DNA of 64,000 nucleotides from Jidongwangia harbinensis (GCF_020216025.1 NZ_JAIWNC010000023.1:124001-188000); one strand, 5' to 3'; shown: positions 1-7,814, numbered from the stretch's first letter. Notes: generated by a model from the letters alone, not told the origin. Numbers and translations are program-made.

Positions 1-12
1 TAGGGTGATGAC

Positions 13-936
13 ATGGTGAACGCGGCGCCCGCCGTCTACCGCTGCGGACTGACCGACAGCAGCCGCTGGCGGGAGTTCCAGCTGCGGCCGGACGACATCG
101 TGATCAGCGTGCCGTCGAAATGCGGTACGACCTGGATGCAGATGATCTGTGCTCTGCTGATCTTCCAGACCCCCGACCTGCCCACCGCGCTGACCACCCT
201 CTCGCCCTGGCTCGACATGTTCCTGCGACCAATCGCGGACGTCACCCGGACCTTGGACGCCCAGCAACACCGCCGGTTCATCAAGACCCACACCCCGCTC
301 GACGGTCTGCCCCAGCTGCCCGGCGTCGTCTATGTCGTTGTCGGACGCGATCCCCGTGACGTCGCCGTGTCGATGGCTTACCACCGGCCCAACCTCGACG
401 ACAAGGTCATCCACCGCCTCCTGGCCTCCGGCGACCAGGCACCCACCGACCCACCGACCAAACCGGAGCGTCCGGCAAGCACGCGTGAACGCGTGCTGCG
501 GTGGATCGATGACCCGCGGCCGGCGACTGAGAACCTGGACTCGCTGCGCACCGTGGTCCACCATCTCGGCCAGGCGTGGGAACGCCGCAACGAACCAGCG
601 GTGATCCTGCTGCACCATGCCGATCTCTCTCGAGACCTCGCAGGGCAGATGCGGCGACTCGCCGACCGGCTGGGCATTCACGTGCCGCGGAAGCAATGGC
701 CAGCCCTGATCGAGGCGGCCACCTTCACCTCCATGCGCGCCAAGGCCCACCAGCTGGCCCCTGACGAGCGGCTCGGACTGTTCACCAGCAACAGTGCCTT
801 CTTCCGCTCCGGCAAGCCCGGCCAGTGGAGAGAAGTCCTCAACGACGCCGACCTCGCCGCCTACGACAGCTTGATCCGGTCGCTGGCCAATCCAGACTTC
901 GTCGACTGGGCCGAAAACGGCACACACAGCAGCTGA
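13..936 (+). CDS. Sulfotransferase domain protein
   Basis: Probable PAPS-dependent sulfotransferase, transferring sulfate to an alcohol, phenol or amine; the substrate is unknown. The 5'-phosphosulfate loop appears near residues 34-43 as PSKCGTTWMQ, close to the family pattern PKSGTTW. The 3'-phosphate-binding segment follows as GRDPRDVAVSM near residue 110. The C-terminal FFRSGKPGQWREVL near residue 265 matches the RKGxxGDWKxxF region of the cytosolic aryl/steroid family. The length of 307 residues is normal for that family. The ATG at 13 is preceded by GGGTGA. It converges with the small gene ending at 1073. It may be cargo of the mobile element or a flanking gene; the sequence does not settle this. 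Confidence 0.85.
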   Translation: MVNAAPAVYRCGLTDSSRWREFQLRPDDIVISVPSKCGTTWMQMICALLIFQTPDLPTALTTLSPWLDMFLRPIADVTRTLDAQQHRRFIKTHTPLDGLPQLPGVVYVVVGRDPRDVAVSMAYHRPNLDDKVIHRLLASGDQAPTDPPTKPERPASTRERVLRWIDDPRPATENLDSLRTVVHHLGQAWERRNEPAVILLHHADLSRDLAGQMRRLADRLGIHVPRKQWPALIEAATFTSMRAKAHQLAPDERLGLFTSNSAFFRSGKPGQWREVLNDADLAAYDSLIRSLANPDFVDWAENGTHSS

Positions 937-1030
937 ACGACACCAGCAACCTGCATCCACGCCTGCACCGAGCAGAAGAGCATCGAACTCCAACAAACCC
1001 CAACAACAAACGCAGAGAAGGCAGTATGAA

Positions 1031-1052
1031 GCGCCCGTCGGGATCCGGGCGC
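1031..1052. terminator. Short hairpin between convergent genes
   Basis: Perfect 7-bp stem (GCGCCCG with CGGGCGC) around an 8-base loop, placed between the sulfotransferase stop and the convergent small gene. There is no T-tract. A bidirectional terminator role is inferred from position only. Confidence 0.3.
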
Positions 1053-1072
1053 GCGGGCCGGCCTCCTCATTG

Positions 1073-1267
1073 TTACGCATCCCGCTCACCACGCTCGCCC
1101 CGCTCGCGGCGGCCCTTGAGATAGCAGGTGTAGAGGTCGACGCCGTCGGCGAGTTCCTGAGGCGTGTACGGGTAGATCGGCCGGCCGGTCGGCCAGGCGA
1201 TCGCGACGACCGCACGGTGATCGCGGACCTGTCCGATGGCAGGCGAACTGGTGGTGTTGGTGCTCAT
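1073..1267 (-). CDS. Small protein sharing a PYT-GVD-YT module with the upstream TrbL-like protein
   Basis: A 64-residue protein whose ATG overlaps the stop of the upstream TrbL-like gene (ATGA), so translational coupling is likely. Residues 26-50 read PTGRPIYPYTPQELADGVDL followed by YTCYL. Residues about 391-415 of the upstream protein read PSGRPVRPYTRDEIAGGVDV followed by YTQSL. The shared pattern is P[ST]GRPxxPYTxxExAxGVDxYTxxL. The remainder is a Ser/Thr-rich N-terminus and a charged RERGERGERDA tail. No function is recognised. The co-transcription and duplicated module suggest that it works with the conjugation apparatus, for instance by binding the same partner; this is inference. Confidence 0.7.
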   Translation of the reverse strand: MSTNTTSSPAIGQVRDHRAVVAIAWPTGRPIYPYTPQELADGVDLYTCYLKGRRERGERGERDA

Positions 1268-2610
1268 GACCGGTTCCTTCCGGTGGGTGCGGCGCTGCCG
1301 CGGCTCGGTGTGGTGCTCCGGTTCGCCGCGGTGCCGCGGCCCGAGGTCGCGGCGTCGCGACGGCGCAGGGATTGGGTGTAGACATCGACGCCGCCGGCGA
1401 TCTCATCCCGGGTGTAGGGCCTCACCGGGCGTCCACTCGGGTAGGCCGTACCGCCCACGCCCGGGGCGGCACCGGCGGGTGGTCGGGCCGGCACGCGCGC
1501 CGGTCGCGCCGAGCGGGCAAGGGCGGGCGGGGACGTCCGTTCGGCTGCGGGCAGTGGGTTGGCCGCAGGCCGCGACAACGGGCGGGAGCCACCGCCGCGC
1601 GACGGGCCGGTCGGCCACGGCCGGTCGGTACGACCGGCGGCCGGTCCCGCACTGGGCCCTCGGCCAGCGGCGGCCGCGGTTCGTGCGACGCCGCCTCGGC
1701 CGGCCGCGCGGCTCAGCCCTCTGGTGAGCTGCTGCACGAGCACGACCCGCACGATCATCCCGACCGGACTCGGCGACGACTTCGAGACGTAGCGGCGCAT
1801 CATCGACGGGACCTTGAGGATCGCCCACAGCAGGCACAGCACGACCAGCAGTTTCATGACCGTCCCGGTGTTGCCGGGCAGGCCCAACGCCGGAAGGTCG
1901 GACTGCGGGCTCAGGAAGATCGTGAGCGTCGTGTGCAGGGCGACCGCCTGGATGAGCACGGTGCCCAGCGCGCCGAGCATGAGGCGCCACCACAGTTTCG
2001 CGGCCGGCTCGGTCTGCGGGGTTCCGTGCAGCGCCAACGCGATCGGCGCCACCCCGACAGCCACGATGAGCACACCGAGCCGGATGATCCATTGCACCAG
2101 CAGCATCGCCACCAGGACCGCGATGACCAGGCCGATCACGACGAACAGGAACCCACCGGGCTCGGTGGCCGTCTGGTCGGCGAACGCGTCGGCGACGATC
2201 TGCTGCAGGTGCCGCATCGACCCCGGCGAGGTGATGTCCTGAGAGGTCAGAGCGATCGTCAACGCGTTGGCCAGGCCGATCATCTGTGAGCACAGCGGCA
2301 TCGCCAGGTTCGCGCCGATCAGACCGATGACCAACCGGGGAATCAGTTCGCCCGGGCCGTAGCGGCTTTGGATGGTGTCGCGGCCCAGCACCAGGATCGC
2401 CATCCACAGGATGGCCAGCACATAGCAGGTGTTGACGATCGCCAGCGAGGTGCGGGAGAAGGATTGGACCTGCGGCAGCAGGGTCACGTCCGGCGAGTGG
2501 AACGCGGTTGCCGACAGCAGGTCCCACAGGATGCTTAGTCCGCCGGCGATGACCGCGGCGAACCGTCTGAGGATGGCGTCGATCAGCGCGGAGGTGAACC
2601 AGTTAGCCAT
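1264..2610 (-). CDS. TrbL/VirB6-like multi-spanning conjugation protein
   Basis: A 448-residue protein with about six or seven hydrophobic segments in its first 290 residues, followed by a long Arg/Pro/Ala/Gly-rich tail. This layout fits the TrbL/VirB6 group, inner-membrane components of the type IV secretion channel. The neighbours support this: a T4SS-type pilin ends 2 bp upstream. The tail carries the PSGRPVRPYT...GVDVYT module near residues 390-417, repeated in the next, overlapping gene. The product is assigned from topology and context, not from a catalytic motif. No ATPase of the system is visible here, so the rest of the transfer machinery must lie left of the window. Confidence 0.7.
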   Translation of the reverse strand: MANWFTSALIDAILRRFAAVIAGGLSILWDLLSATAFHSPDVTLLPQVQSFSRTSLAIVNTCYVLAILWMAILVLGRDTIQSRYGPGELIPRLVIGLIGANLAMPLCSQMIGLANALTIALTSQDITSPGSMRHLQQIVADAFADQTATEPGGFLFVVIGLVIAVLVAMLLVQWIIRLGVLIVAVGVAPIALALHGTPQTEPAAKLWWRLMLGALGTVLIQAVALHTTLTIFLSPQSDLPALGLPGNTGTVMKLLVVLCLLWAILKVPSMMRRYVSKSSPSPVGMIVRVVLVQQLTRGLSRAAGRGGVARTAAAAGRGPSAGPAAGRTDRPWPTGPSRGGGSRPLSRPAANPLPAAERTSPPALARSARPARVPARPPAGAAPGVGGTAYPSGRPVRPYTRDEIAGGVDVYTQSLRRRDAATSGRGTAANRSTTPSRGSAAPTGRNRS

Positions 2611-2612
2611 GC

Positions 2613-2951
2613 TCAGCCACCGATCCAGCCCTTCACGATGGCGAGCAGGACCGGCGCCAGAACAGCGAGGGCGTAGCCGATCAGGGCGGACTTGAGCGCC
2701 GACTTGGCCTTCTCCACCTCAGCCGGGTCACCGCCGGCCGCGAGGTAGCGCAGCCCACCGATCGTCAAGAAGAGGGTCGCGACCCCGAGCAGCATCCCGA
2801 TGATCCACGTCGTGATGTTGGAGATGATCACCGGCAGGCTGTGGGCCGCCTCGATGTGCGTGTCGGCCGCGTAGGCGGGAACGGAAACGGCCACCGCCGC
2901 AGCGGTGGCCGTCAGAAGGAAGAGCAGTCGGGAAATGTTGCGTCGCAACAT
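2613..2951 (-). CDS. T4SS-type pilin-like small membrane protein
   Basis: About 112 residues: a positively charged N-terminus (MLRRNISR), a signal-peptide-like hydrophobic stretch ending in PAYAAD, then two hydrophobic helices (near residues 45-67 and 85-105) separated by a short LRYLAAGGDPAEVEKAK loop. This is the VirB2/T4SS-pilin layout, and the GGDPxxVEKAKxxL loop is characteristic of actinobacterial members. The ATG at 2951 has GGGAGG 8 bases upstream; the GTG at 2960 would have the Shine-Dalgarno sequence directly against it. It is the first gene of a minus-strand set with the TrbL-like protein (2 bp gap) and the small overlapping protein. It probably forms the pilus or a channel subunit. 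Confidence 0.75.
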   Translation of the reverse strand: MLRRNISRLLFLLTATAAAVAVSVPAYAADTHIEAAHSLPVIISNITTWIIGMLLGVATLFLTIGGLRYLAAGGDPAEVEKAKSALKSALIGYALAVLAPVLLAIVKGWIGG

Positions 2952-3162
2952 GGTGGGCACCTCCCGCCCCGGCTTGCGGGGCGAATTGGGATTTGAGGTG
3001 CGCCACCGGGATCACAGGGGTGGGGCCGCAGGAGCGGTGCTCCTTCCAGCCGTTGCGGGATCGGGTGCGAACACGGCCCCGTCAGGCCGGCGCCACAACG
3101 TGATCCCGGGGCGCCGACGCCGGCCGCCTCTTGCGGTCCGATGTCTTGCCCACCAAGGCCCT

Positions 3163-3180
3163 GCGTTGGGTGCCCAACGC
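3163..3180. terminator. GTTGGG/CCCAAC inverted repeat after the sigma-like gene
   Basis: GCGTTGGG-TG-CCCAACGC, perfect 8-bp arms around two bases, just 3' of the stop codon of the sigma-like gene. It could end that transcript or bind the protein that recognises the many GTTGGG motifs of this element. No T-tract is seen. Confidence 0.4.
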
Positions 3181-3183
3181 GGC

Positions 3184-4005
3184 CTATGCCGCCGCGCCGC
3201 TACCCAACGCCGGCCCAACACCACGCCCCGGGCGGCTGGTGTTGGGCCGGTTGCGGCGCGAGCGCAGCGGCACGAACGACAACTCGCCCGCCCCGATCGC
3301 GTCGGCGAGGCGTTTCTCTGCCCGCGTCCTCCACGCCGACGCCAGCTGCGGGGAGATCCCGATCCGCGCGGCCACGCCGGCCAGGGTCTGGTCGTCCAGC
3401 CGGGTGGCGGCGATCAGATTGGCCTCGTCCCGGTCGAGCACGGCGACCGCCACCGCGCGGGCCAGCACCAGATCCGGGTGATCCCAGGGCCGGATCGGCA
3501 TCACCGCCCCCAGCTCGCCGGAGCGGATCAGCATCGTGTCGGATTCGGCTTCACGGACCTTGCGGGCGGCACGGACCCCGGCCTCGATCAGCCGGCCGCA
3601 GATCCGCGCCGCGTCGAGGTCGACCCGCGCAAGGCACTCCATGAACCCCAGCAGCAGTTCAGCGTCCAGGTCGTGGGTGTCGCCACGCCAGCCGGCGGCC
3701 AGCATGCCCGCCTGGCGGCGCAGGCCGGGCATCGCCATTCCGACAGCGGCGACCCGCCACGCCGGCCCGTCCCGGCGAGCCCGCACGACTAGCTCCCGCC
3801 ACACCGCGTTACGGACCTGCGGGCTCGTGCCCGCCGCCAGCACCAGCCGGCGCAGCTCGTCCAGCGGCAGGATCCGGTCGGGCAGCCCGTCGAAGCCGCG
3901 GGCGTCGAACGGCACATGCGTCGGCGCTTCAGCCAGCAGGGTGAACGCCTTCTCGGCCGCCTCCAGCGGCGTCGACGGCCAAGGCGAAGAGGTAGAGGTA
4001 GACAT
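3184..4005 (-). CDS. Sigma-70 region-4-like DNA-binding protein
   Basis: A 273-residue soluble protein. Its C-terminal half ends with DDQTLAGVAARIGISPQLAS followed by AWRTRAEKRLADAI near residues 205-240, a helix-turn-helix with the spacing of sigma factor region 4. The N-terminal 180 residues are helical and rich in Ala/Arg/Leu and show no recognised enzyme motif. ATG at 4005 has GGGAG seven bases upstream. It lies upstream of the pilin/TrbL genes on the same strand, about 230 bp away, so it may be their regulator. The last codons sit in a 14-bp hairpin. It could instead be a DNA-processing accessory protein. Confidence 0.6.
   Translation of the reverse strand: MSTSTSSPWPSTPLEAAEKAFTLLAEAPTHVPFDARGFDGLPDRILPLDELRRLVLAAGTSPQVRNAVWRELVVRARRDGPAWRVAAVGMAMPGLRRQAGMLAAGWRGDTHDLDAELLLGFMECLARVDLDAARICGRLIEAGVRAARKVREAESDTMLIRSGELGAVMPIRPWDHPDLVLARAVAVAVLDRDEANLIAATRLDDQTLAGVAARIGISPQLASAWRTRAEKRLADAIGAGELSFVPLRSRRNRPNTSRPGRGVGPALGSGAAA
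3210..3250. other. 14-bp perfect hairpin inside the 3' end of the sigma-like gene
   Basis: CCGGCCCAACACCA (3210-3223) pairs perfectly with TGGTGTTGGGCCGG (3237-3250) around a 13-base GC-rich loop. It contains the CCCAAC/GTTGGG hexamer found repeatedly in this element. It lies in the codons of the Arg/Pro/Gly-rich tail, just before the stop. It may act as a terminator or attenuator between the sigma-like gene and the pilin operon, or as a protein-binding site. Confidence 0.5.
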
Positions 4006-4821
4006 GCAGAACTCCCGAATGGTGGGTGCGCCACGGTGACCCCGGGCGCGTGAGCCGCCATTCAGGCAGGTTCAGCCAACATCAACCGAAGTGGCCGTCG
4101 GCGGCGTCCGGCTGTTGGCGCAGGTCACGACCGCCCAACAGGCCGCGGCACGCGAACCCGGCCTCGGCGCCGATGAACAAGGGCTGCGACAACGGCGCAG
4201 GTCAGGCGGCCAGTTGGGCGCGGTTGGGCAGGCCGCCGTCTTCCGGGCTCGCGACCGGGTAGCCGGCGTGGCGCAGCGGCAGCATGGCCGGGGACGTTCC
4301 GACGTCCAAGGTGCGTCAGGCGACACGCCTTGTGCACTCAAGACGCGACGACGGCGGTCACGGCCGGGTCGGCGAGCGTCGGAGACCCTTGGTCGCGGAA
4401 CCCTCTCACCCCGTCGCCCGATGGCTGACCCCGAGAACCCGGCTTCATGGTGCCGCCACCGGTTGCCGTCTACCACGATCGGCTCGAGGTTCTGACCTTG
4501 ACGCGCGACCCAACGCCTCGCCTGATCGCACGGCGACGCCACCCAACACGGGCGCCCGGCGCAGCCGCCTTCACCTCCACAACGGCCCATAGCATGCCCA
4601 CCCAACAGAAGAGCGAACGGCGCGTGTGGGGCCCAGCCGGACGGCTCGTTGGGTAAACCCGGCTTCTCGCCCGAAGTCCTGTTGGGCCAGGCCGCCGGAC
4701 ACGCGATGGGACTGTTGGGTTGGCGTTGAGTTGCGCCGACGCGTCCAGCCCGGCGAATCCCGGCTGCGCGGCGCTTTAGTGAAATGCGAACACGGCTCGT
4801 CGGCGCGGGAGCGACCCGCCC
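4006..4821. repeat. 816-bp non-coding block with clustered CCCAAC/GTTGGG hexamers
   Basis: No convincing gene is seen: open frames here lack family motifs and ribosome sites. The hexamer CCCAAC or its complement GTTGGG occurs at about 4134, 4213, 4223, 4509, 4542, 4601, 4648, 4681 and 4714, with near-copies (GTTGGC) at about 4123 and 4719. The copy near 4134 forms a broken inverted repeat with the near-copy at 4123 (CTGTTGGCG ... CGCCCAACAG). The block separates the minus-strand sigma-like gene from the plus-strand genes, so it should hold both promoters. Possible roles are an operator array, a replication or transfer origin with iterons, or binding sites of the sigma-like protein. Confidence 0.5.
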
Positions 4822-5544
4822 ATGACTGCCCATGACAAGAACGCTTCCGTCGCCCCGGGCGCCGGGACTGACACGGCGCCCGACACCCCTGCCACCACCC
4901 CCGCCAGTCGCGACACGCCCGCCGTCATCGTCTGGCGGATCAGCCCGGACAGCGATGCCAGCGCTGACACGACCGGAAATCCTGACGCCGGTGACAACCC
5001 GCTGACCGCACGACTGGCACGCCACCTCGTCAAGATCTACAGCGACGTCCACGCCACAGTCGTCGACTTCGACGCCGACCCCACCCTTCAGCGCGCGGCC
5101 GAGGCAACCGGGCGTACCTACTCGACGATCACCGACCTCAGCGAGGCGGCTCCGGAGACCCAGCCGTCCGGGCCGGCCGCGCTGATCCTGCTGCGCTGGC
5201 CCCGCCCGGCCACCGACGAACCGGGATCGGACGCCAACAGCCTTCTCAGGCGCTGCCAAAGGCACCTCGCGGACCACGGCAGCACCATCGTCGTCGTCAC
5301 GACCATCCCACCGGGCACCGGCGGGCCCAGCTACCGCGATCACGAGCAGGTCCTGCTGCCCGCCGCAAGGTCCGCCGGGCTGCGCCACCTGCACGACATC
5401 GTCCCCATCGACGCCGTCGACGGCCGGGACGCCTTCACGTATGCGACCGGCCAGCGGTCCGCCCGGGTGACTGAGTCCGGCGGACCGCGACAGGACGGCG
5501 TCACGACCTTGGTGGTCTTCGGTCATCGCGGGCGGCGACCGTGA
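4822..5544 (+). CDS. Uncharacterised element protein with a methyltransferase-like (degenerate) fold
   Basis: A 240-residue protein with a Thr/Ala/Pro/Asp-rich first 55 residues, then an alpha/beta region. The stretch LTARLARHLVKIYSDVHATV followed by VDFDADPTLQRAAEATGR (near residues 60-100) resembles the D-x-F/Y-x-G-x-G-T...AA...GR region of N4/N6-type DNA methyltransferases but lacks the glycine-rich loop. The later STIVVVTTIPPG and DIVPIDAVDGRD segments look like further strands. No DPPY-type catalytic motif is seen. It may be a non-catalytic relative with a regulatory role in the element; this is inference. ATG at 4822 is preceded by GCGGGAGCGACC. A strong hairpin follows the stop. Confidence 0.5.
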   Translation: MTAHDKNASVAPGAGTDTAPDTPATTPASRDTPAVIVWRISPDSDASADTTGNPDAGDNPLTARLARHLVKIYSDVHATVVDFDADPTLQRAAEATGRTYSTITDLSEAAPETQPSGPAALILLRWPRPATDEPGSDANSLLRRCQRHLADHGSTIVVVTTIPPGTGGPSYRDHEQVLLPAARSAGLRHLHDIVPIDAVDGRDAFTYATGQRSARVTESGGPRQDGVTTLVVFGHRGRRP

Positions 5545-5554
5545 CATCCCGCGA

Positions 5555-5655
5555 CAGCGGCGACAGGAACCGGCACGGGGGCGACAGGAACGGCGGCCCG
5601 TTCCTGTCGCCCCTGCCACGCCACCGGCGCCCGGTGACAGAAACCTGTCGCCGGG
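5555..5655. repeat. GCGACAGG repeat cluster with a 16-bp perfect hairpin
   Basis: 5578-5593 (GGGGCGACAGGAACGG) pairs perfectly with 5598-5613 around a 4-base loop (CGGC). Further copies of the GCGACAG / GGTGACAG motif flank it: near 5551, 5560, 5633 and 5655, and the complementary CCTGTCGCC near 5645, which makes a second, smaller hairpin with a GGTGACAG copy at 5633-5652. The cluster sits between the uncharacterised gene and the recombinase operon. It may be a terminator with added protein-binding sites, a transfer origin, or a site for an element repressor or excision factor. Confidence 0.55.
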
Positions 5656-5689
5656 TGACAGAGACGAACAGCCGAGCCGCCAGGCCGCG

Positions 5690-5986
5690 ATGACTGACCG
5701 CGACATCCGACGCGGCGACCACGACATGACACGGCCGGTCGGCGACGCGAACCGCCGCGACCGCGACACGCGGCAAATCGCGGAAAGTCGCGCCGGGCAG
5801 GCCTTGCCTGCCGCAATTGAGTCAAACTACCCTGCCCCGGCCCTGACCGGACCCGCCGTACAGAAGCCTGATGGCCTACGAATCGAGCTTCCGCAGCACG
5901 ACCCGGTCATCACCCCGGCGGCAGCTCGCGCACTACTACGGCTAGTCCAACGAGCTACAGCGCGGCGCGACCAGCCGGACGACTAG
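5690..5986 (+). CDS. Small hypothetical protein upstream of the recombinase
   Basis: A 98-residue frame ending 26 bp before the recombinase ATG. An internal ATG at 5726 is an alternative start. The first 45 residues are Arg/Asp-rich and unremarkable. The C-terminus, HDPVITPAAARALLRLVQRA, looks like a genuine amphipathic helix. Small genes in this position are common beside actinobacterial serine integrases, sometimes as excision or control factors, but nothing in this sequence proves such a role. Coding status is moderately uncertain. Confidence 0.45.
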   Translation: MTDRDIRRGDHDMTRPVGDANRRDRDTRQIAESRAGQALPAAIESNYPAPALTGPAVQKPDGLRIELPQHDPVITPAAARALLRLVQRATARRDQPDD

Positions 5987-6012
5987 CAAACCCCACAACT
6001 CGGGAGTAGCCC

Positions 6013-7814
6013 ATGAGATTCGCCTTCTACGGACGGGTGTCCACCGAAGACAATCAAGATCCCCAAGCGTCTTACAACTGGCAGTTCACCCGTGCCCGCG
6101 GGCTCATCGAACCCGCGGGACACACCATCGTCGCCGACTTCTTCGATATCGGTACGTCGCGTTCGCTGCCGTGGAAGCGTCGGCCCCGTGCCACCGAACT
6201 GCTGGCCGCGTTGAAGGACCCGCGGCGCGGGTTCGACGGTGTCGTCATCGGTGAACCGCAGCGTGCGTTCTACGGCAACCAGTTCGGTCTCACCTTCCCG
6301 ATCTTCGAGCACTACCGCGTCCAGCTGTGGGTTCCTGAAGTTGGCGGGGCCGTCGATCCGGGCAGCGACGCCCACGAACTGGTCATGGCCCTTTACGGCG
6401 GCATGAGCAAAGGTGAACGCAACCGCATCAAGATCCGCGTGAGGTCCGCGATGGCCGCCCAAGCCGCGATGGAAGGCCGTTTCCTTGGTGGACGCCCGCC
6501 CTATGGCTACCGGCTCGCCGACGCCGGACCGCACCCGAATCCCGGCAAGGCGGCCGACGGTAAGCGCCTGCACCGGCTCGAAGCCGACCCGATCACCGCA
6601 CCGGTCGTGCAACGCATCTACCGCGAATACCTGGCCGGGTCGGGAATCTACGCCATCGCCGAAGGGCTCACCCGCGACGGGATCCTCTCGCCCTCGGCCG
6701 CCGACCCGGCCCGCAACTCCCACCGCCACATCCAGGCCTGGGGCAAGAGCGCCATCCGGGTCATACTCACCAACCCCCGCTACACCGGCCGCCAGGTCTG
6801 GAACAAACAACGCAAGGCCGAAATCCTCATCGACGTCGACGACGTCGCGCTAGGGCACGAAACCAAGATGCGTTGGAACCCGACCCGGGAATGGGTCTAC
6901 TCCACCACCCGGGCACACGAAGCGCTCGTCGACGACGAAGCCTTCGAACAGGTCCAGACCATGATCGCCGCTGGCGCGAAACGGCCCGACGTCGACCGCA
7001 AGCCGCGACGCAGCAAGCGCAGCTATGCCTTCTCGGCCTGCTCTTCTGCGGTCTATGCGATCGCAGGATGATCGGCAGCTTCAACAACGGCCGCAACCAC
7101 TACCGCTGCACCTACAGCTCCGAGTACGCCGACGCCAACCGGCTGGCCCACCCGCGCAGCCTCTACCTGCGCGAGGACAAGATCGTCGAACTCGTCGACC
7201 CCTGGATCCGCCGGGCCTTCTCCCCCGCCAACCTGCGCACCACGCTGCAGGCGATGGCCGATGCCCAACACGACGACGCCGACCAGCATCGCGTCCTCGC
7301 CGCACGGGAAAAGATCAAGACCTGTCAGACCAAGCTCGACCGGTACCGTGCCGCACTCGACGCCGGTACCGACCCGGTCCTGGTCCAGCAGTGGATCACC
7401 CAGGTCCAAGCCGAGAAAGCTGTCGCCGAGGCCGACCTACGACGAATCACCGGACGCCGCACCATGACCCCTGACGAGATCAACACCCTGGTCGAGGCCA
7501 TGGCAGGTATCGCGACGATCCTGCGGCGAGCCGACCCCACGGACAAAGCCAAGGTCTACCGACAACTTGGAATCAAGCTCACATACAAGCCAGGCCTCCG
7601 CTTGATTCAAGCAGAGGCCTCGCCAAATGGATCTTGTACTCAAGTGTGTCCGAGGCCGGATTCTTGTCGCAGTTCCAGCCGCCGTCCGGCCACTGCCAGC
7701 GGAGCAGCCGGGACACCAGGTCGGCGCAGCGCGGGTCGGCCAGCCCGAGCGTGCACAGGAACCACAGCGCGTTGCCCTGCTGCGAGGCGCACCGGCGGGG
7801 CCGGCCCCGGATGA
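6013..7814 (+). pseudogene. Large serine recombinase (integrase), frameshifted, reading into host DNA
   Basis: Catalyses site-specific integration and excision of the element. The N-terminal resolvase domain starts FAFYGRVSTEDNQDPQASY with the nucleophilic Ser at residue 9. GRFLGGRPPYGYRL (near residue 156) opens the recombinase domain. The first frame ends at 7071. From about 7035 the true sequence continues one frame back as GLLFCGLCDRRMIGSFNNGR and NHYRC, the zinc-ribbon domain, followed by a coiled-coil region and LGIKLTYKP. One G is missing around 7033-7036 (TCGGCC where TCGGGCC would keep frame). The second frame runs past the element edge and stops in host sequence at 7814. ATG at 6013 has GGGAG upstream. 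A sequencing error is possible. The ribbon is needed for attachment-site recognition, so the product is probably non-functional as written. Confidence 0.85.

Larger units (their letters stand above)
1..7660. mobile_element. Right part of an integrative (probably conjugative) element
   Basis: This segment carries conjugation-type genes (TrbL/VirB6-like protein, T4SS pilin), a sigma-like DNA-binding protein, repeat-rich non-coding DNA and a large serine recombinase. The recombinase lies at the extreme right edge, pointing outward. The adjacent host gene (toroid cyclase-like, minus strand) is intact at its N-terminus and becomes unrelated sequence from about 7645 leftward, which places the right boundary there. 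The left boundary is outside the window. Whether the sulfotransferase at the left edge belongs to the element is an inference from position only. The recombinase frameshift suggests the element may now be immobile. Confidence 0.7.

Noticed and set aside
3012..3224. 70-residue minus-strand frame after the sigma-like gene
   Set aside because: Arg/Pro/Gly composition without motifs, overlaps the hairpins and the real gene's end, and has no ribosome site.
4072..5769. 565-residue minus-strand open frame across the repeat block
   Set aside because: Gly/Arg/Val shadow-like composition, overlaps the better supported plus-strand gene, and passes through hairpin and repeat DNA.
7030..7045. Programmed -1 ribosomal frameshift in the recombinase
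   Set aside because: No X-XXY-YYZ slippery heptamer is present and no family precedent is known to me; a missing base explains it more simply.
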